The position numbers and the translations under genes were made by a program. Positions 42,320 through 52,247 of a DNA stretch of 64,000 nt are shown here, piece by piece (positions within the stretch are counted from its first letter, which is position 1; each line of letters begins with the position of its first letter). The stretch is from Shimia sp. (GTDB lineage Bacteria; Pseudomonadota; Alphaproteobacteria; Rhodobacterales; Rhodobacteraceae): contig NZ_JAKVCW010000016.1 of NCBI RefSeq assembly GCF_022448905.1, positions 1-64,000 on the forward strand, in the 5' to 3' direction. The notes below the pieces were generated by a model. That model searched no databases and had not been told where the DNA came from. It saw only the letters and a list, made by a program, of their open reading frames with translations.

Positions 42320-43000
42320 GTGAGCAATACCGACAGTTTCATCGAAGAAGTCACCGAAGAAGTGCGCCGTGACCGCCTTTTTGGCCTGATCCGCCGTTAT
42401 GGCTGGATCGCCGTTCTGACGGTGATCGCGATTGTGGGCGCAGCCGCTTTTAACGAATATCAAAAGAGCAAAGCCCGCACCGCAGCGGAAAACACCGGCG
42501 ACGCGCTGATTGCCGCTGTGGCCTCCAGCGACGCTGAAGCCCGCGTGGCGGCGCTTGGCGAACTGACAACCGAGTCGCCCAATGCGCAAGTTGTTGCTGA
42601 CATGCTGCTTGCCACCCATCAGATTGAGGTGGGCTCTGGCGCCGACGCCGCGGCAACCCTGAACGGGATTACCACCAGCGGGTTGGAGACGCCGGAAATC
42701 TACCGTCAGATCGCAGCTTTCAAAGCGGTTCTCGCAAACGCGAAGGAAACGTCCGTGGCGGATCGTCGCTTAGCGCTGGAAGCTCTGGCCGGTCCGGGCA
42801 TGCCTCTGGCGCTGCCTGCGCAGGAACAGCTTGCCCTTTTGAGCTTGGAAGAAGGCGATGTGGATGGTGCCATCGAACAACTGCAAGCGCTGATTCAAGA
42901 TGCGGCGGTCACCGCAGGCTTGCGCAATCGCGCATCTCAGTTGATTGTGGCTCTGGGCGGGACACCTGCGGACACCGCGCCTGTTCTGGCCGACCAATAA
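42320..43000 (+). CDS. Tetratricopeptide-repeat membrane protein (YfgM-like SecYEG ancillary subunit)
   Basis: This 226-residue protein has an N-terminal cytoplasmic segment (SFIEEVTEEVRRDRLFGLIRR), one membrane helix (about 27-45) and a periplasmic helical region with TPR-like spacing. E. coli YfgM joins the SecYEG-PpiD chaperone complex and is encoded just before bamB and der. The same order is seen here, supporting the identification. A GGAG-like site precedes the ATG. The bamB start is 25 bases later. Confidence 0.85.
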   Translation: MSNTDSFIEEVTEEVRRDRLFGLIRRYGWIAVLTVIAIVGAAAFNEYQKSKARTAAENTGDALIAAVASSDAEARVAALGELTTESPNAQVVADMLLATHQIEVGSGADAAATLNGITTSGLETPEIYRQIAAFKAVLANAKETSVADRRLALEALAGPGMPLALPAQEQLALLSLEEGDVDGAIEQLQALIQDAAVTAGLRNRASQLIVALGGTPADTAPVLADQ

Positions 43001-43025
43001 GACTTGCAGGGTGGGGGACTCAGCA

Positions 43026-44330
43026 GTGAAACGTACGTCTTGGATTTTGGCAGCGGGTGTTGCCTCCGCCGGCCTGTTGTCTGCATGTGCCGAGCCGGAG
43101 ATCATTCTGGCTGGGGATCGCGAAGATCTGTTCCCCTCCGAAGAGGTTATTGAGAACAAAGATCTTGCAATTAGCCTGCCATCGCAAAGCAAAAATGCGA
43201 ATTGGACCGGGCGCATCGGCTCTCCAAGCACGCGCACCGCTCATGCGGCACTGTCATCAAAACCGGTTCTGGCCTGGTCGACCTCGATCGGCGCGGGCGA
43301 GTCGCGCAAGACACGTATTACGGCGGACCCTGTTGTCGCCGATGGACGCATCTTCACAGTCGATGCCGAAGCCACCGTTACAGCAACCACAACCGGCGGG
43401 CAAACTGTGTGGTCCCGAGATCTGACGCCCCCTAACGACAAGGCGGGCCAAGCCTCCACCGGCGGTTTGGCTTATGGCAAAGGCAAGCTTTTTGTCACCA
43501 CAGGGTTTGGCAGCATCCGCGCGCTGGACCCAGCAACCGGCGCGGACCTGTGGGAGCAGAAATTTCAGGCGGTAGGCAGTGGCACCCCCACGGTCTACGG
43601 CGATTTGGTCTATGTCGTCTCCGGCGATGCCACCGCCTGGGCGCTGGAAGTTGAGACCGGCAAAATTGCCTGGCAGCTTCTGTCCATTCCCAACGTGCAA
43701 AATGTGCAAAGCCCGGCGGCACCGGCCATCACTGACCGTCTGGCGATCTTCCCCTACGGTTCCGGGGAAATCCAGGCGGCCTTCCGCCGTGGTGGTGTGT
43801 CCCGCTGGACCGCAGGCCTGTCAGACACCCGTCCGGGCCGTGCTGTGAACACCGTGGGCGACATCTCTGGTGACCCCGTTGTGGTTGGAGACACCATCTA
43901 CGTGGCCAACCACTCCGGCCGAATGGCATCGTTTGATGCGGAAACCGGCGTGCGCAAATGGACGGCGGATCACGGCGCACTCAGCCCGGTGTTCCCGGCG
44001 GGTGGGTCGCTCTTCTTGTTATCTGAAACCAATGAGCTGCTGCGTCTGGATGCCCGAGACGGCACCCGCATCTGGGGGCAGACCCTGCCGCAGTTCATCA
44101 AAGACAAACCTAGGAAGCAGTCCGCTGTGCACGCACATTACGGGCCAATCTTGGCGGGGGGGCAGTTGGTTGTCCCCTCCACTGACGAGGTGGTGCGCTT
44201 CTACAACCCGCGCAACGGTCTCTTGACCCACACCGTCGAGTTGCCCCACGGGGCAGCCACCAATCCGGTTGTGGCAGGCGGTGTTTTGTATGTGGTCAAC
44301 CGCAAAGGCGAATTGTACGCTTTCCGTTGA
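43026..44330 (+). CDS. bamB: Outer membrane protein assembly factor BamB (lipoprotein)
   Basis: This protein has 434 residues from a GTG at 43026, preceded by AGGGTGG. An ATG further upstream lies inside the YfgM-like gene. The lipobox LLSAC (Cys about residue 21) anchors it to the outer membrane. The rest is an eight-bladed PQQ-type propeller with repeats such as GGLAYGKGKLFVTTGFG and GVLYVVNRKGELYAF. It scaffolds the BAM complex. The next gene der follows the E. coli-like gene order. Confidence 0.93.
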   Translation: MKRTSWILAAGVASAGLLSACAEPEIILAGDREDLFPSEEVIENKDLAISLPSQSKNANWTGRIGSPSTRTAHAALSSKPVLAWSTSIGAGESRKTRITADPVVADGRIFTVDAEATVTATTTGGQTVWSRDLTPPNDKAGQASTGGLAYGKGKLFVTTGFGSIRALDPATGADLWEQKFQAVGSGTPTVYGDLVYVVSGDATAWALEVETGKIAWQLLSIPNVQNVQSPAAPAITDRLAIFPYGSGEIQAAFRRGGVSRWTAGLSDTRPGRAVNTVGDISGDPVVVGDTIYVANHSGRMASFDAETGVRKWTADHGALSPVFPAGGSLFLLSETNELLRLDARDGTRIWGQTLPQFIKDKPRKQSAVHAHYGPILAGGQLVVPSTDEVVRFYNPRNGLLTHTVELPHGAATNPVVAGGVLYVVNRKGELYAFR

Positions 44331-44378
44331 CGCAATAATGCTGTATCGGGGCGACTTCAGACGTTCCGGAGATCTGTC

Positions 44379-45872
44379 ATGAGTTTCACGCTCGCCATTG
44401 TTGGCCGCCCAAACGTGGGCAAATCCACGCTGTTCAACCGCCTTGTGGGCAAAAAACTGGCTTTGGTCGACGACCAGCCGGGCGTCACGCGCGACCTGCG
44501 TGAGGGCGATGCCAAGCTGGCAGACCTGCGGTTCATCGTGATCGACACTGCCGGTCTGGAAGACGCCACCGATGACAGCCTCGAAGGCCGCATGCGCCGC
44601 TTGACCGAGCGCGCGGTGGACATGGCCGACATCTGCCTCTTTATGATGGACGCTCGCACAGGGGTGACGCCCACCGACATGGTCTTTGCCGAGATACTAC
44701 GCAAGAAATCCGCGCATGTGCTGCTGGCCGCCAACAAAGGCGAAGGCAAGGCGGCGGATGCGGGCGTGCTGGACGCCTACTCTTTGGGGCTTGGCGAACC
44801 GATCCGCCTGTCTGCGGAGCACGGCGAAGGCCTCAACGATCTGTATGCGCAGCTCATGCCTATTGCCGATGAATTTGCCAAACGCCAAAAGGCTTTGGAT
44901 GATGAAGTTGAAGTCGACGTCGAGCTCGAAGAAGACGGCGATTGGGATGACGAGTTTGACGAAGGCGGCCTGCGTCCGAGCGAGCAGATCACCGAGACCA
45001 AGCCGCTGCAGATCGCTGTGGTAGGTCGCCCGAACGCGGGTAAATCCACGCTGATCAACAAGATCATCGGTGAGGATCGTTTGCTGACCGGTCCTGAAGC
45101 GGGCATCACCCGCGATGCGATTTCGCTGCGCACCGAATGGGACGGCACCCATATGCGGATTTTTGACACCGCCGGGATGCGCAAGAAAGCCAAGGTGCAG
45201 GATAAGCTCGAGAAACTCTCCGTTGGCGATGGTCTGCGTGCGGTGAAATTTGCCGAGGTGGTTGTTGTGCTGCTGGACGCGGCGATTCCCTTTGAACAGC
45301 AAGACCTGCGCATCGCCGATCTGGCCGAACGTGAGGGCCGCGCAGTTGTGGTCGCGGTGAACAAATGGGACGTGGAAGAGCACAAGCAGGAAAAGCTGCG
45401 CGAGCTGAAAGAGGCTTTCAACCGACTTCTCCCGCAGCTGCGCGGCGCACCGCTGATCACAGTGTCTGCCAAAACCGGTCGCGGTCTTGAACGCCTTAAC
45501 CAAGCGATCTTGGACGCCTATGACACCTGGAACCGTCGGATTCCGACTGCTGCGCTGAACCGCTGGCTGGTGGAGATGTTGCAACAACACCCGCCGCCCG
45601 CGCCGCAGGGCAAGCGCATCAAGCTGCGCTACATGACACAGGCCAAAACCCGTCCGCCGGGCTTTGTGGTGATGTGTTCCCATCCCGACAAGCTGCCCGC
45701 CAGCTATTCGCGTTACCTTGTGAATGGCCTGCGGGAAACATTTGACATGCCGGGCACGCCCATCCGCCTGACCATGCGGGGGCAGGGGGACAAAAACCCC
45801 TACAAGGGTAAGAAAAAGTCCACACCGTCCCGTCTGCGCAAGCACATCAAGGGCCGCGACGCGGGCTTCTGA
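44379..45872 (+). CDS. der: Ribosome biogenesis GTPase Der (EngA)
   Basis: This is a 497-residue GTPase with two G domains. The first has GRPNVGKST (9-17) and DTAGLED, the second GRPNAGKST (about 214) and DTAGMRKK with NKWDVEE as base-specificity motif. A C-terminal KH-like domain ([18 protein letters not shown]) binds the 50S ribosome. The acidic linker between G domains ([18 protein letters not shown]) is longer than in E. coli. It completes the yfgM-bamB-der order. A 12-bp hairpin follows. Confidence 0.97.
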   Translation: MSFTLAIVGRPNVGKSTLFNRLVGKKLALVDDQPGVTRDLREGDAKLADLRFIVIDTAGLEDATDDSLEGRMRRLTERAVDMADICLFMMDARTGVTPTDMVFAEILRKKSAHVLLAANKGEGKAADAGVLDAYSLGLGEPIRLSAEHGEGLNDLYAQLMPIADEFAKRQKALDDEVEVDVELEEDGDWDDEFDEGGLRPSEQITETKPLQIAVVGRPNAGKSTLINKIIGEDRLLTGPEAGITRDAISLRTEWDGTHMRIFDTAGMRKKAKVQDKLEKLSVGDGLRAVKFAEVVVVLLDAAIPFEQQDLRIADLAEREGRAVVVAVNKWDVEEHKQEKLRELKEAFNRLLPQLRGAPLITVSAKTGRGLERLNQAILDAYDTWNRRIPTAALNRWLVEMLQQHPPPAPQGKRIKLRYMTQAKTRPPGFVVMCSHPDKLPASYSRYLVNGLRETFDMPGTPIRLTMRGQGDKNPYKGKKKSTPSRLRKHIKGRDAGF

Positions 45873-45906
45873 TCCGCCCATCAGGTATGAATTTGGAACT
45901 CTTCAT

Positions 45907-45933
45907 GTCGCCGTGCAGCCCCTGTGCGGCGAC
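45907..45933 (+). terminator. Hairpin downstream of der
   Basis: GTCGCCG and CGGCGAC enclose a second TGCAG/CTGTG stem with a CCC loop, giving about 12 pairs including wobbles, 35 bases after the der stop. No T-run follows. Confidence 0.55.
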
Positions 45934-46077
45934 AGGTGCATTGTGGCGTCACAAATTCGCGTTATAGTCTTGTTCAGTGGTCCGAAATTTCGCGGGTCAC
46001 GTAGGCTTTAATACCTAGGCACAGTGTCCCCAGGCACGGCTCAGGCGGAAATACTGATTTGAAAAGAGAGGTTTGCG

Positions 46078-47058
46078 ATGGAGATTCGCGAGCGCTTGAA
46101 AGAATTCACTGTGCAAGACGACCGCATTGGCGCGGTCAGTTTTTTTGGCACCTTTGCTTTCTATTTTGCCACGCTCACTCTGGCGATAGCCAATCAGGGC
46201 ACATGGTACTTCCTGATCCCTATGATGATTCTGAACGGCCTCTCGGCTGTGCGGCTTTATGTTTTACAGCATGACACAGGTCATGCCTCGCTGTTCAAAA
46301 CGCGTAAACATAACGACTGGGCCGGAGAGGCGCTGTCGGTGGTGACCTTCGCGCCCTATGCCGCCATGCGCCACAATCACAATATGCACCACAGCCATAT
46401 CGGCAATCTGGAGCATCGGGAGACCGGCGAAATCCACACTATGACCGTGCGGGAATGGAATGAGGCCGGTTTTTGGGAGCGCCTGCAGTACCGGCTCTAT
46501 CGCAATCCCTTTGTGCTGATCCCGCTGGGCAGCCTGTTCACCTATTTCATCCGCTACCGCTGGCCCAAAAATGCCCACACCATGTGGAAATCGGTGCTGC
46601 TGCACAATCTGGCGATCTTTGCCTACATGGGCGTGCTCTATGTGCTGGCCGGTTGGAACGGTGTGCTAATCTGGTTCCTGGCGTCCTTCTTTGGCGGCAT
46701 GGTTGGTGTCTTCATGGTCTACCTGCAGCACAATTTTGAAGACACCTATTGGGATCGCCGTCCCGATTTGGACCCGCGTCTGGCAGCGTTGCAAGGCTCC
46801 TCCGCTTTGGATCTCGGCTGGTGGATGGATCTGGCATCGGCGAACATCGCCTATCACGACATCCACCACTTCAACGCCCGTATTCCGCACTACAATTTGC
46901 GCAAATGCCACCAGATGATCCGTGATGAATACGACCTGCCCACCATCGAGTGGCCGGAGGCGATCCGGTCGTTTTCGCTCAAACTGTGGGATGAGGAGCA
47001 GGAACGTCTGGTGCCCTTTCCCAAAAATCAGTCACAAGGCGCGGTTCCGGCGGAGTAG
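46078..47058 (+). CDS. Membrane fatty acid desaturase family protein
   Basis: This 326-residue di-iron membrane enzyme has histidine boxes at 65-69 (HDTGH), 99-107 (HNHNMHHSH), 218 (QHNFED) and 260-264 (HDIHH), the full set for binding two irons. Hydrophobic helices flank them. Such enzymes insert double bonds into acyl chains or hydroxylate carotenoids; the box spacing fits acyl-lipid desaturases. It has its own 205-base upstream region and ends at a repeat element and a bidirectional terminator before serS. Confidence 0.88.
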   Translation: MEIRERLKEFTVQDDRIGAVSFFGTFAFYFATLTLAIANQGTWYFLIPMMILNGLSAVRLYVLQHDTGHASLFKTRKHNDWAGEALSVVTFAPYAAMRHNHNMHHSHIGNLEHRETGEIHTMTVREWNEAGFWERLQYRLYRNPFVLIPLGSLFTYFIRYRWPKNAHTMWKSVLLHNLAIFAYMGVLYVLAGWNGVLIWFLASFFGGMVGVFMVYLQHNFEDTYWDRRPDLDPRLAALQGSSALDLGWWMDLASANIAYHDIHHFNARIPHYNLRKCHQMIRDEYDLPTIEWPEAIRSFSLKLWDEEQERLVPFPKNQSQGAVPAE

Positions 47059-47059
47059 G

Positions 47060-47095
47060 CCGGGGGCCAGCCCCCGGACCCCCGGGATATTTATG
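47060..47095 (+). repeat. Roseobacter-type intergenic hairpin plus CCCGGGATATTT module, copy 1
   Basis: An 8-bp stem CCGGGGGC/GCCCCCGG (47060-47077) directly after the desaturase stop is followed by CCCGGGATATTTATGG (47081-47096). A closely similar arrangement occurs at 52081-52137. It behaves like a REP element or 3' end signal. Confidence 0.6.
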
Positions 47096-47106
47096 GACAG
47101 ATGAAA

Positions 47107-47134
47107 AAAGCGCGGCTCCATCGGGCCGCGCTTT
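47107..47134. terminator. Bidirectional terminator between desaturase and serS
   Basis: AAAGCGCGGC (47107-47116) pairs with GCCGCGCTTT (47125-47134), with A-run before and TTTTG after. It sits between convergent genes. Confidence 0.88.
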
Positions 47135-47156
47135 GTTTTGTTTCTGTCATAGGGAC

Positions 47157-48449
47157 TTAAACCAGCTTGCCGTCTGCGCTCAGCGTGGACTTGCCGCCCA
47201 GATACGGCACCAGCGCCTCCGGCAATTCAACAGACCCATCCGCTTGTTGGCCGTTTTCCAGCACCGCAATCAGACAGCGGCCCACGGCAAGGCCGGAGCC
47301 GTTTAGAGTGTGCACATACTCGGGCTTGCCACCGTCCGCCGGGCGGAAGCGCGCGTTCATGCGGCGGGCTTGGAAATCGCCGGTGGTGGAGACGGAGCTG
47401 ATCTCGCGATAGGTGTCCTGACCCGGAATCCACGCCTCGATGTCATAGGTGCGGCGCGCGCCAAAGCCCATGTCGCCGGTACACAGCACCACGGTGCGGT
47501 ACGGAATGCCCAGCTTTTCCAGGATACCCTCGGCACAGCCCAACATGCGCTTCTGCTCGTTGTCAGACTCGTCCGGGTGGGTGATCGAGACCATCTCCAC
47601 CTTTTCAAACTGGTGCTGACGCAGCATGCCGGAGGTGTCTTTGCCTGCGCTGCCCGCTTCGCTGCGGAAACACAGCGAATGCGCGGTCATGCGGATCGGC
47701 AGGGCGCTTTGTTCCAGAATGTCAGTGGCCACCGAGTAGGTGAGCGGGATTTCAGAGGTCGAGATCAACCACCATCCGTTGGTGGTCTGATAGCTGTCTT
47801 CGGCAAATTTGGGCAGCTTATCAGTGCCATACATCGCCTCATCGCGCACCAGAACCGGTGTGTTGACCTCGGTCAGCCCGTTTTCATCGACATGCACATC
47901 GATCATGAACTGCGCCAGCGCACGGTGAATGCGGGCCACAGCGCCTTTGAGCATCACAAACCGCGCACCGGAGATTTTGGCGGCGGTCTCAAAATCCATG
48001 CTCGCGGCCACGCCGCCAATTTCGAAATGTTCAACCGGTTTGAAGTCAAAAGACTTGGGCGTGCCCCACTGTTTGATTTCGACGTTGTCGTCTTCATCTG
48101 CACCGTTTGGCACATCGTCAGCTGGCAGGTTGGCAATGCGCGCCAAAGCATCGGTCAGCTTGGCGTCGATCTCTTTGGCCTCGTTCTGCATCGCCGCCAC
48201 TTCGGACTTTTTCTCGCCCACCAGTGCACGCAGCCGTTCAAATTCGGCCTCGTCGCCTTTGGCTTTGGCCGCGCCAACCTCTTTGGCCGCAGCCTTTTGC
48301 GCCGCCTGCGCCGCCTCAGCAGCAGCGATCTTGGCACGCCGCTCTTCATCCAAAGCCAACAGGGAGGATGACATGGCCTCATCCCCACGGCGGGTCAGGG
48401 CGGCGTCAAAAGCGGCCGGGTTTTCGCGGATCGCTTTAATGTCATGCAT
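47157..48449 (-). CDS. serS: Serine-tRNA ligase
   Basis: This 430-residue class II synthetase charges tRNA-Ser (and tRNA-Sec). The N-terminal coiled-coil arm (residues about 30-105, rich in Ala/Lys/Glu) contacts the tRNA long variable arm. Class II motif 2 is [22 protein letters not shown] and motif 3 is [17 protein letters not shown] (both near the expected positions). The start [18 protein letters not shown] is canonical. Single gene; the promoter lies in the 225-base gap to yajC, which runs the other way. Confidence 0.97.
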   Translation of the reverse strand: MHDIKAIRENPAAFDAALTRRGDEAMSSSLLALDEERRAKIAAAEAAQAAQKAAAKEVGAAKAKGDEAEFERLRALVGEKKSEVAAMQNEAKEIDAKLTDALARIANLPADDVPNGADEDDNVEIKQWGTPKSFDFKPVEHFEIGGVAASMDFETAAKISGARFVMLKGAVARIHRALAQFMIDVHVDENGLTEVNTPVLVRDEAMYGTDKLPKFAEDSYQTTNGWWLISTSEIPLTYSVATDILEQSALPIRMTAHSLCFRSEAGSAGKDTSGMLRQHQFEKVEMVSITHPDESDNEQKRMLGCAEGILEKLGIPYRTVVLCTGDMGFGARRTYDIEAWIPGQDTYREISSVSTTGDFQARRMNARFRPADGGKPEYVHTLNGSGLAVGRCLIAVLENGQQADGSVELPEALVPYLGGKSTLSADGKLV

Positions 48450-48674
48450 CTCTCTTATCCTTCATGCTTGAGATGAGTCGTTTTACGTCTCTGCTTATGC
48501 CGGAAATCTTGGTTAATCGTAACCACCCGCACGTTACAGCGACATATGCAGGCTCTTAAGGCAACAAGGCGCTCCGTCAAGCCCTTTGACACCTTGCAAC
48601 TACGGCTTAAGCCCCATAGGTTCCCTGCGACTTTGCGGGGCACTGTGCCGCGCCATCTAGAGGGACCTTAACCT

Positions 48675-48959
48675 ATGCAAGAACTCGGTCAGTTTCTGCC
48701 GCTCATTCTGATCTTTGCGATCATGTATTTCCTGCTGATCCGCCCACAGCAGAAGAAGATGAAAGAACACCAAGCCATGGTCGCCGCTGTACGCCGTGGC
48801 GATCAGGTTGTGACCCAGGGTGGTCTGATCGGTAAAGTTACAAAGGTCAAAGACGACGCGGAAATCGAAGTTGAACTGGCGGAAAACGTGAAAGTGCGCG
48901 TGGTGAAATCCACCATCGCCAACGTGACCTCCAAGACCGAACCGGCCAAAGCCGAGTAA
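48675..48959 (+). CDS. yajC: Preprotein translocase subunit YajC
   Basis: This 94-residue single-span membrane protein (helix about 7-25, FLPLILIFAIMYFLLIRPQQ) has the family motif RPQQKKMKEHQAMVAAVRRGD. It associates with SecD and SecF in the holotranslocon. It is followed by secD after 30 bases, the usual arrangement. An AGAGGGA site precedes the ATG. Confidence 0.96.
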   Translation: MQELGQFLPLILIFAIMYFLLIRPQQKKMKEHQAMVAAVRRGDQVVTQGGLIGKVTKVKDDAEIEVELAENVKVRVVKSTIANVTSKTEPAKAE

Positions 48960-48989
48960 TCCAAAAACAAGACCAACAGGGCATCTGAC

Positions 48990-50651
48990 ATGCTGCAAAT
49001 TGACCTTTGGAAACGGGTCCTGATCTGGCTCACCTGTGTGGTGGGCCTGCTTCTGGCCATGCCAAACGCGTTTTATCCGAGGGTTGAGGCCCATAATGAC
49101 GCCGTCGCGGCGATCGAAATGGGGGCTTCCGGCAACGGGCTGGAGGAGCAGGCGGCGATGTGGCCGTCTTTCCTGCCGTCCCGTCTGGTGAACCTGGGTC
49201 TTGATCTGCGCGGCGGTGCGCATCTTCTGGCCGAAGTACAGGTCGAGGATGTCTATGCCGCCCGCATGACCAGCTTCTGGCCGGAAGTGCGCGACCTGCT
49301 GCGCGGCGAGCGCGCCACCATCGGCACCATTCGCCAGCAACCGGGCCCAGATACGGAGCTGCGCTTCAAAATTTCCAAGCCCGAAGCCATTCAGGAGGCC
49401 GCCAGCCTCGTGCGTGGTCTGTCGCGTCCGGTGACCTCGCTTACCGGGGCAGGGGCCAGCGACATTTTGGTCCGCACCGAAGGCGACATGATCATCGTGG
49501 AGCTGTCAGACGCGGAGAAACTCGCCTCCGATGAGCGCACAGTGCAGCAGGCGCTGGAAATCATCCGCCGCCGGATCGACGAAGTGGGTACGCGTGAGCC
49601 GACCATTCAACGTCAGGGTTCCGATCGTATCCTCATTCAGGTGCCGGGCATTGGCTCTGCCTCTGAGTTGAAAGAGATCATTGGCACCACCGCGCAGCTG
49701 ACATTCAACCCGGTTGTAAGCCGCACCTCTGACGCGGACGCGCCGGCCGGTGCAGGCAACAAAGTGCTGCCGTCGATTGACGAAGAGGGCGTGTTCTACA
49801 TTGTCGAAGCCGCCCCGGTTGTGACCGGCGAAGAGCTGGTGGATGCGCAGCCAAGCTTTGATCAGAACAACCGTCCGGCTGTGTCTTTCCGTTTCAACCC
49901 CACTGGGGCACGTAAGTTCGGCGATTACACTGCAGAGAACATCGGCAGCCCGTTTGCGATTGTGCTGGATGATGAGGTGATTTCCGCCCCTGTGATCCAA
50001 AGCCACATTCCTGGCGGCTCCGGTATCATCACCGGGCGTTTCTCTGTCGAAGAAAGCACCAACCTCGCCGTGCTGCTGCGCGCAGGGGCGCTGCCAGCGG
50101 AGCTGAACTTCTTGGAAGAACGCACCATTGGGCCAGAGCTCGGCCAAGACAGCATCGAGGCGGGTCGCATTGCCTGTATCGTCGCCTTTGTCGGCGTGCT
50201 GGTCTTTATGTTCCTCAGCTACGGAACCTTTGGCGTCTTTGCCAATATCGCGCTCATCCTGAACGTCGGCCTGATCTTTGGTCTGCTGTCGCTCATCGGC
50301 GCGACGCTGACTTTGCCAGGCATTGCCGGTATCGTTTTGACCATCGGTATGGCGGTGGACGCCAACGTGCTGGTGTTTGAGCGGATCCGCGAAGAGCTGA
50401 AATCGGCAAAAGGCCCAGCCCGTGCCATCGAGCTTGGCTATGAAAAAGCCCTGTCGGCCATTCTGGACGCCAACATCACCACCTTCATCACCGCTGTGAT
50501 CCTCTTTGCCGTGGGCTCCGGCCCGGTGCGCGGCTTTGCCATCACGCTCGGCCTTGGCATCCTCACTTCGGTCTTCACCGCGATCTTTGTGACGCGCGTG
50601 CTGATCGTGATGTGGTTTGAACGCCGCCGTCCCAAGACAATCGAGGTATAA
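48990..50651 (+). CDS. secD: Protein translocase subunit SecD
   Basis: This 553-residue proton-driven component pulls exported proteins into the periplasm. It has one N-terminal helix (residues about 10-28), a large periplasmic P1 domain containing LGLDLRGGAHLLAEV, and five C-terminal helices with the conserved GTPITLTLPGIAGIVLTIGM-type transmembrane motif (here ATLTLPGIAGIVLTIGMAVD) and ANVLVFERIREEL. Length fits the family in alphaproteobacteria. secF starts three bases later. Confidence 0.97.
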   Translation: MLQIDLWKRVLIWLTCVVGLLLAMPNAFYPRVEAHNDAVAAIEMGASGNGLEEQAAMWPSFLPSRLVNLGLDLRGGAHLLAEVQVEDVYAARMTSFWPEVRDLLRGERATIGTIRQQPGPDTELRFKISKPEAIQEAASLVRGLSRPVTSLTGAGASDILVRTEGDMIIVELSDAEKLASDERTVQQALEIIRRRIDEVGTREPTIQRQGSDRILIQVPGIGSASELKEIIGTTAQLTFNPVVSRTSDADAPAGAGNKVLPSIDEEGVFYIVEAAPVVTGEELVDAQPSFDQNNRPAVSFRFNPTGARKFGDYTAENIGSPFAIVLDDEVISAPVIQSHIPGGSGIITGRFSVEESTNLAVLLRAGALPAELNFLEERTIGPELGQDSIEAGRIACIVAFVGVLVFMFLSYGTFGVFANIALILNVGLIFGLLSLIGATLTLPGIAGIVLTIGMAVDANVLVFERIREELKSAKGPARAIELGYEKALSAILDANITTFITAVILFAVGSGPVRGFAITLGLGILTSVFTAIFVTRVLIVMWFERRRPKTIEV

Positions 50652-50654
50652 GCC

Positions 50655-51623
50655 ATGCGTTTGAGACTTGTTCCCCAAGAGACCAAATGGGATTTCTTCT
50701 CCCGCCCAACGCTCTGGCTTGGCATCTCCGGCGCGCTGATGGTGGCGGCTCTGGTAAGCTTCTTCATCCAGGGACTGAACTTCGGCATCGACTTTAAGGG
50801 CGGCACCACAATCCGGACCGAAAGCGCACAGGAAGTGGTGATCGCAGATTACCGCGCCGCGCTGGAGCCGTTGGAACTGGGCGACATTTCGATCACCGAA
50901 GTGTTCGATGTGACCTTTGAAGAAGATCAAAACGTCACCATGATCCGTATCCAAGCCCAAGAAGGCGAAGAAGCGGTCACCGCCGACATGATCCGCAAAG
51001 TTGAGGCACAGCTGCAAACCGTTGCACCGGACATCACCTTTGTGTCCGTGGAATCCGTGGGTCCCAAAGTGTCCGGCGAGTTGATCACCACCGCCGTGAT
51101 CGCCGTTCTGCTCGCGATTGGCGCGGTGCTTGTCTACATCTGGCTGCGCTTTGAGTGGCAGTTTGCGGTGGGGGCTGTGATGGCCTTGGTGCACGATGTG
51201 GTGCTGACCATCGGTGTGTTCTCCGAACTGCAGATCAAATTTGACCTCGCTATCATTGCGGCGCTGTTGACCATTGTGGGCTACTCGCTCAACGACACCG
51301 TGGTTGTGTTTGACCGTGTGCGTGAGAACCTGCGTAAGTACAAGAAGATGGATCTGAAAGAGGTGCTGAACCTCTCGATCAACGAAACCCTGAGCCGGAC
51401 CGTGATGACCTCCGCCACCACTTTGCTGGCGCTGATCTCGTTGTTTGTGTTGGGGGGGGACGTGATCCGTGGATTTGTTTTTGCCATGATCTGGGGTGTG
51501 ATTGTCGGGACCTATTCCTCGGTCTTTATCGCTTCCGCCGCGTTGTTGAAACTTGGCGTGAAGCGCGATTGGTCCAAGCAGGCCAACACCGCTGGCAACA
51601 AGTTTGCTGACATCGACGCATAA
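50655..51623 (+). CDS. secF: Protein translocase subunit SecF
   Basis: This is the 322-residue partner of SecD with six membrane helices. The N-terminal LNFGIDFKGGTTIRTES is the SecF hallmark, and SLNDTVVVFDRVRENL and LSRTVMTSATTLLALISLFV are the conserved transmembrane motifs. It is co-transcribed with yajC and secD. A terminator hairpin follows eight bases after the stop. Confidence 0.97.
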   Translation: MRLRLVPQETKWDFFSRPTLWLGISGALMVAALVSFFIQGLNFGIDFKGGTTIRTESAQEVVIADYRAALEPLELGDISITEVFDVTFEEDQNVTMIRIQAQEGEEAVTADMIRKVEAQLQTVAPDITFVSVESVGPKVSGELITTAVIAVLLAIGAVLVYIWLRFEWQFAVGAVMALVHDVVLTIGVFSELQIKFDLAIIAALLTIVGYSLNDTVVVFDRVRENLRKYKKMDLKEVLNLSINETLSRTVMTSATTLLALISLFVLGGDVIRGFVFAMIWGVIVGTYSSVFIASAALLKLGVKRDWSKQANTAGNKFADIDA

Positions 51624-51631
51624 TCCAAACT

Positions 51632-51661
51632 TTCGGGCGTCCCACAAATGGGGCGCCCGAA
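51632..51661 (+). terminator. Terminator after secF
   Basis: TTCGGGCG (51632-51639) pairs with CGCCCGAA (51654-51661), with an additional CCCA/TGGG inner stem and TCTTTTG after. It ends the yajC-secD-secF transcript. Confidence 0.82.
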
Positions 51662-51709
51662 GTCTTTTGAGACATCCGTGAAAGTGCTTATGACGCGGGA
51701 GGACGTGCG

Positions 51710-52081
51710 ATGCAGATGACCGAAGTGACCTATGAGGATGCAATTCCCATCGACAGCTACGGCCCCGGCTTTTTCCGCATCGGCGGCGAAATCATCAAGG
51801 GCGGGGCCATCATCCATTCCAAAGGCGCGCGCAGCTGGGCAGGCTATGAGGACGTGGAGTCGGTCTTGGCCCTCAAAGATGAGATCGACTTTGTCCTGAT
51901 GGGCACGGGCACCAACATGGCCCCGGTGCACAGCGCGTTTCGCGAAACCTTGGAAGCTGCGGGGATTGGGGTGGAGCCGATGGCCTCGCCCTCCGCCTGC
52001 CGCACCTACAACGTTCTGGTCAGTGAGGGCCGGCGCGTGGCGGCGGTGATGTTGCCGGTTGAAGACACTGCGAAAGAGTGA
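51710..52081 (+). CDS. Mth938-like domain protein (NDUFAF3 homologue family)
   Basis: This 123-residue protein belongs to the DUF498/Mth938-like family. IDSYGPGFFRIGGEIIKGGAIIHSK and VLMGTGTNMAP are conserved. The human homologue NDUFAF3 assists complex I assembly and is often next to SecF homologues in alphaproteobacteria, as here. The start is supported by a GGAGG site. Its bacterial function is not firmly established. Confidence 0.88.
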   Translation: MQMTEVTYEDAIPIDSYGPGFFRIGGEIIKGGAIIHSKGARSWAGYEDVESVLALKDEIDFVLMGTGTNMAPVHSAFRETLEAAGIGVEPMASPSACRTYNVLVSEGRRVAAVMLPVEDTAKE

Positions 52082-52137
52082 GGGGCGCTGCCCCTCCTTG
52101 GCCGTAGGCGGCCAATTCCTCCCCGGGATATTTTGGG
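52081..52137 (+). repeat. Hairpin plus CCCGGGATATTT module, copy 2
   Basis: AGGGGC/GCCCCT (52081-52095) and TTGGCCG/CGGCCAA (52098-52115) form two stems right at the Mth938-like stop, followed by CCCCGGGATATTTTGGG (52121-52137). The order hairpin, then CCCGGGATATTT, then an A-rich GAATGAGAAAA, matches copy 1 at 47060-47104. Confidence 0.6.
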
Positions 52138-52214
52138 AATGAGAAAATTGGAGTTGTGCAACGTGCGTTGCGTTTACGCTCTTTGATTTAGGTTAAGGTG
52201 CGCACCCCCACCTC

Positions 52215-52247
52215 CGCGATACAGCCACGATACAGACGCTATACCGA
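52215..52247 (+). repeat. 11-bp-period tandem motif upstream of ccmA
   Basis: Three 11-base units, CGCGATACAGC, CACGATACAGA and CGCTATACCGA, follow CACCTC and end 69 bases before ccmA. They match the array at 14201-14233 in period, core sequence and the preceding CACCTC. Confidence 0.62.

Noticed and set aside
49506..51743. Leftward 745-codon ORF
   Set aside because: Antisense to secD and secF, His- and Asp-rich, no recognisable motif; a frame-shadow of high-GC genes.
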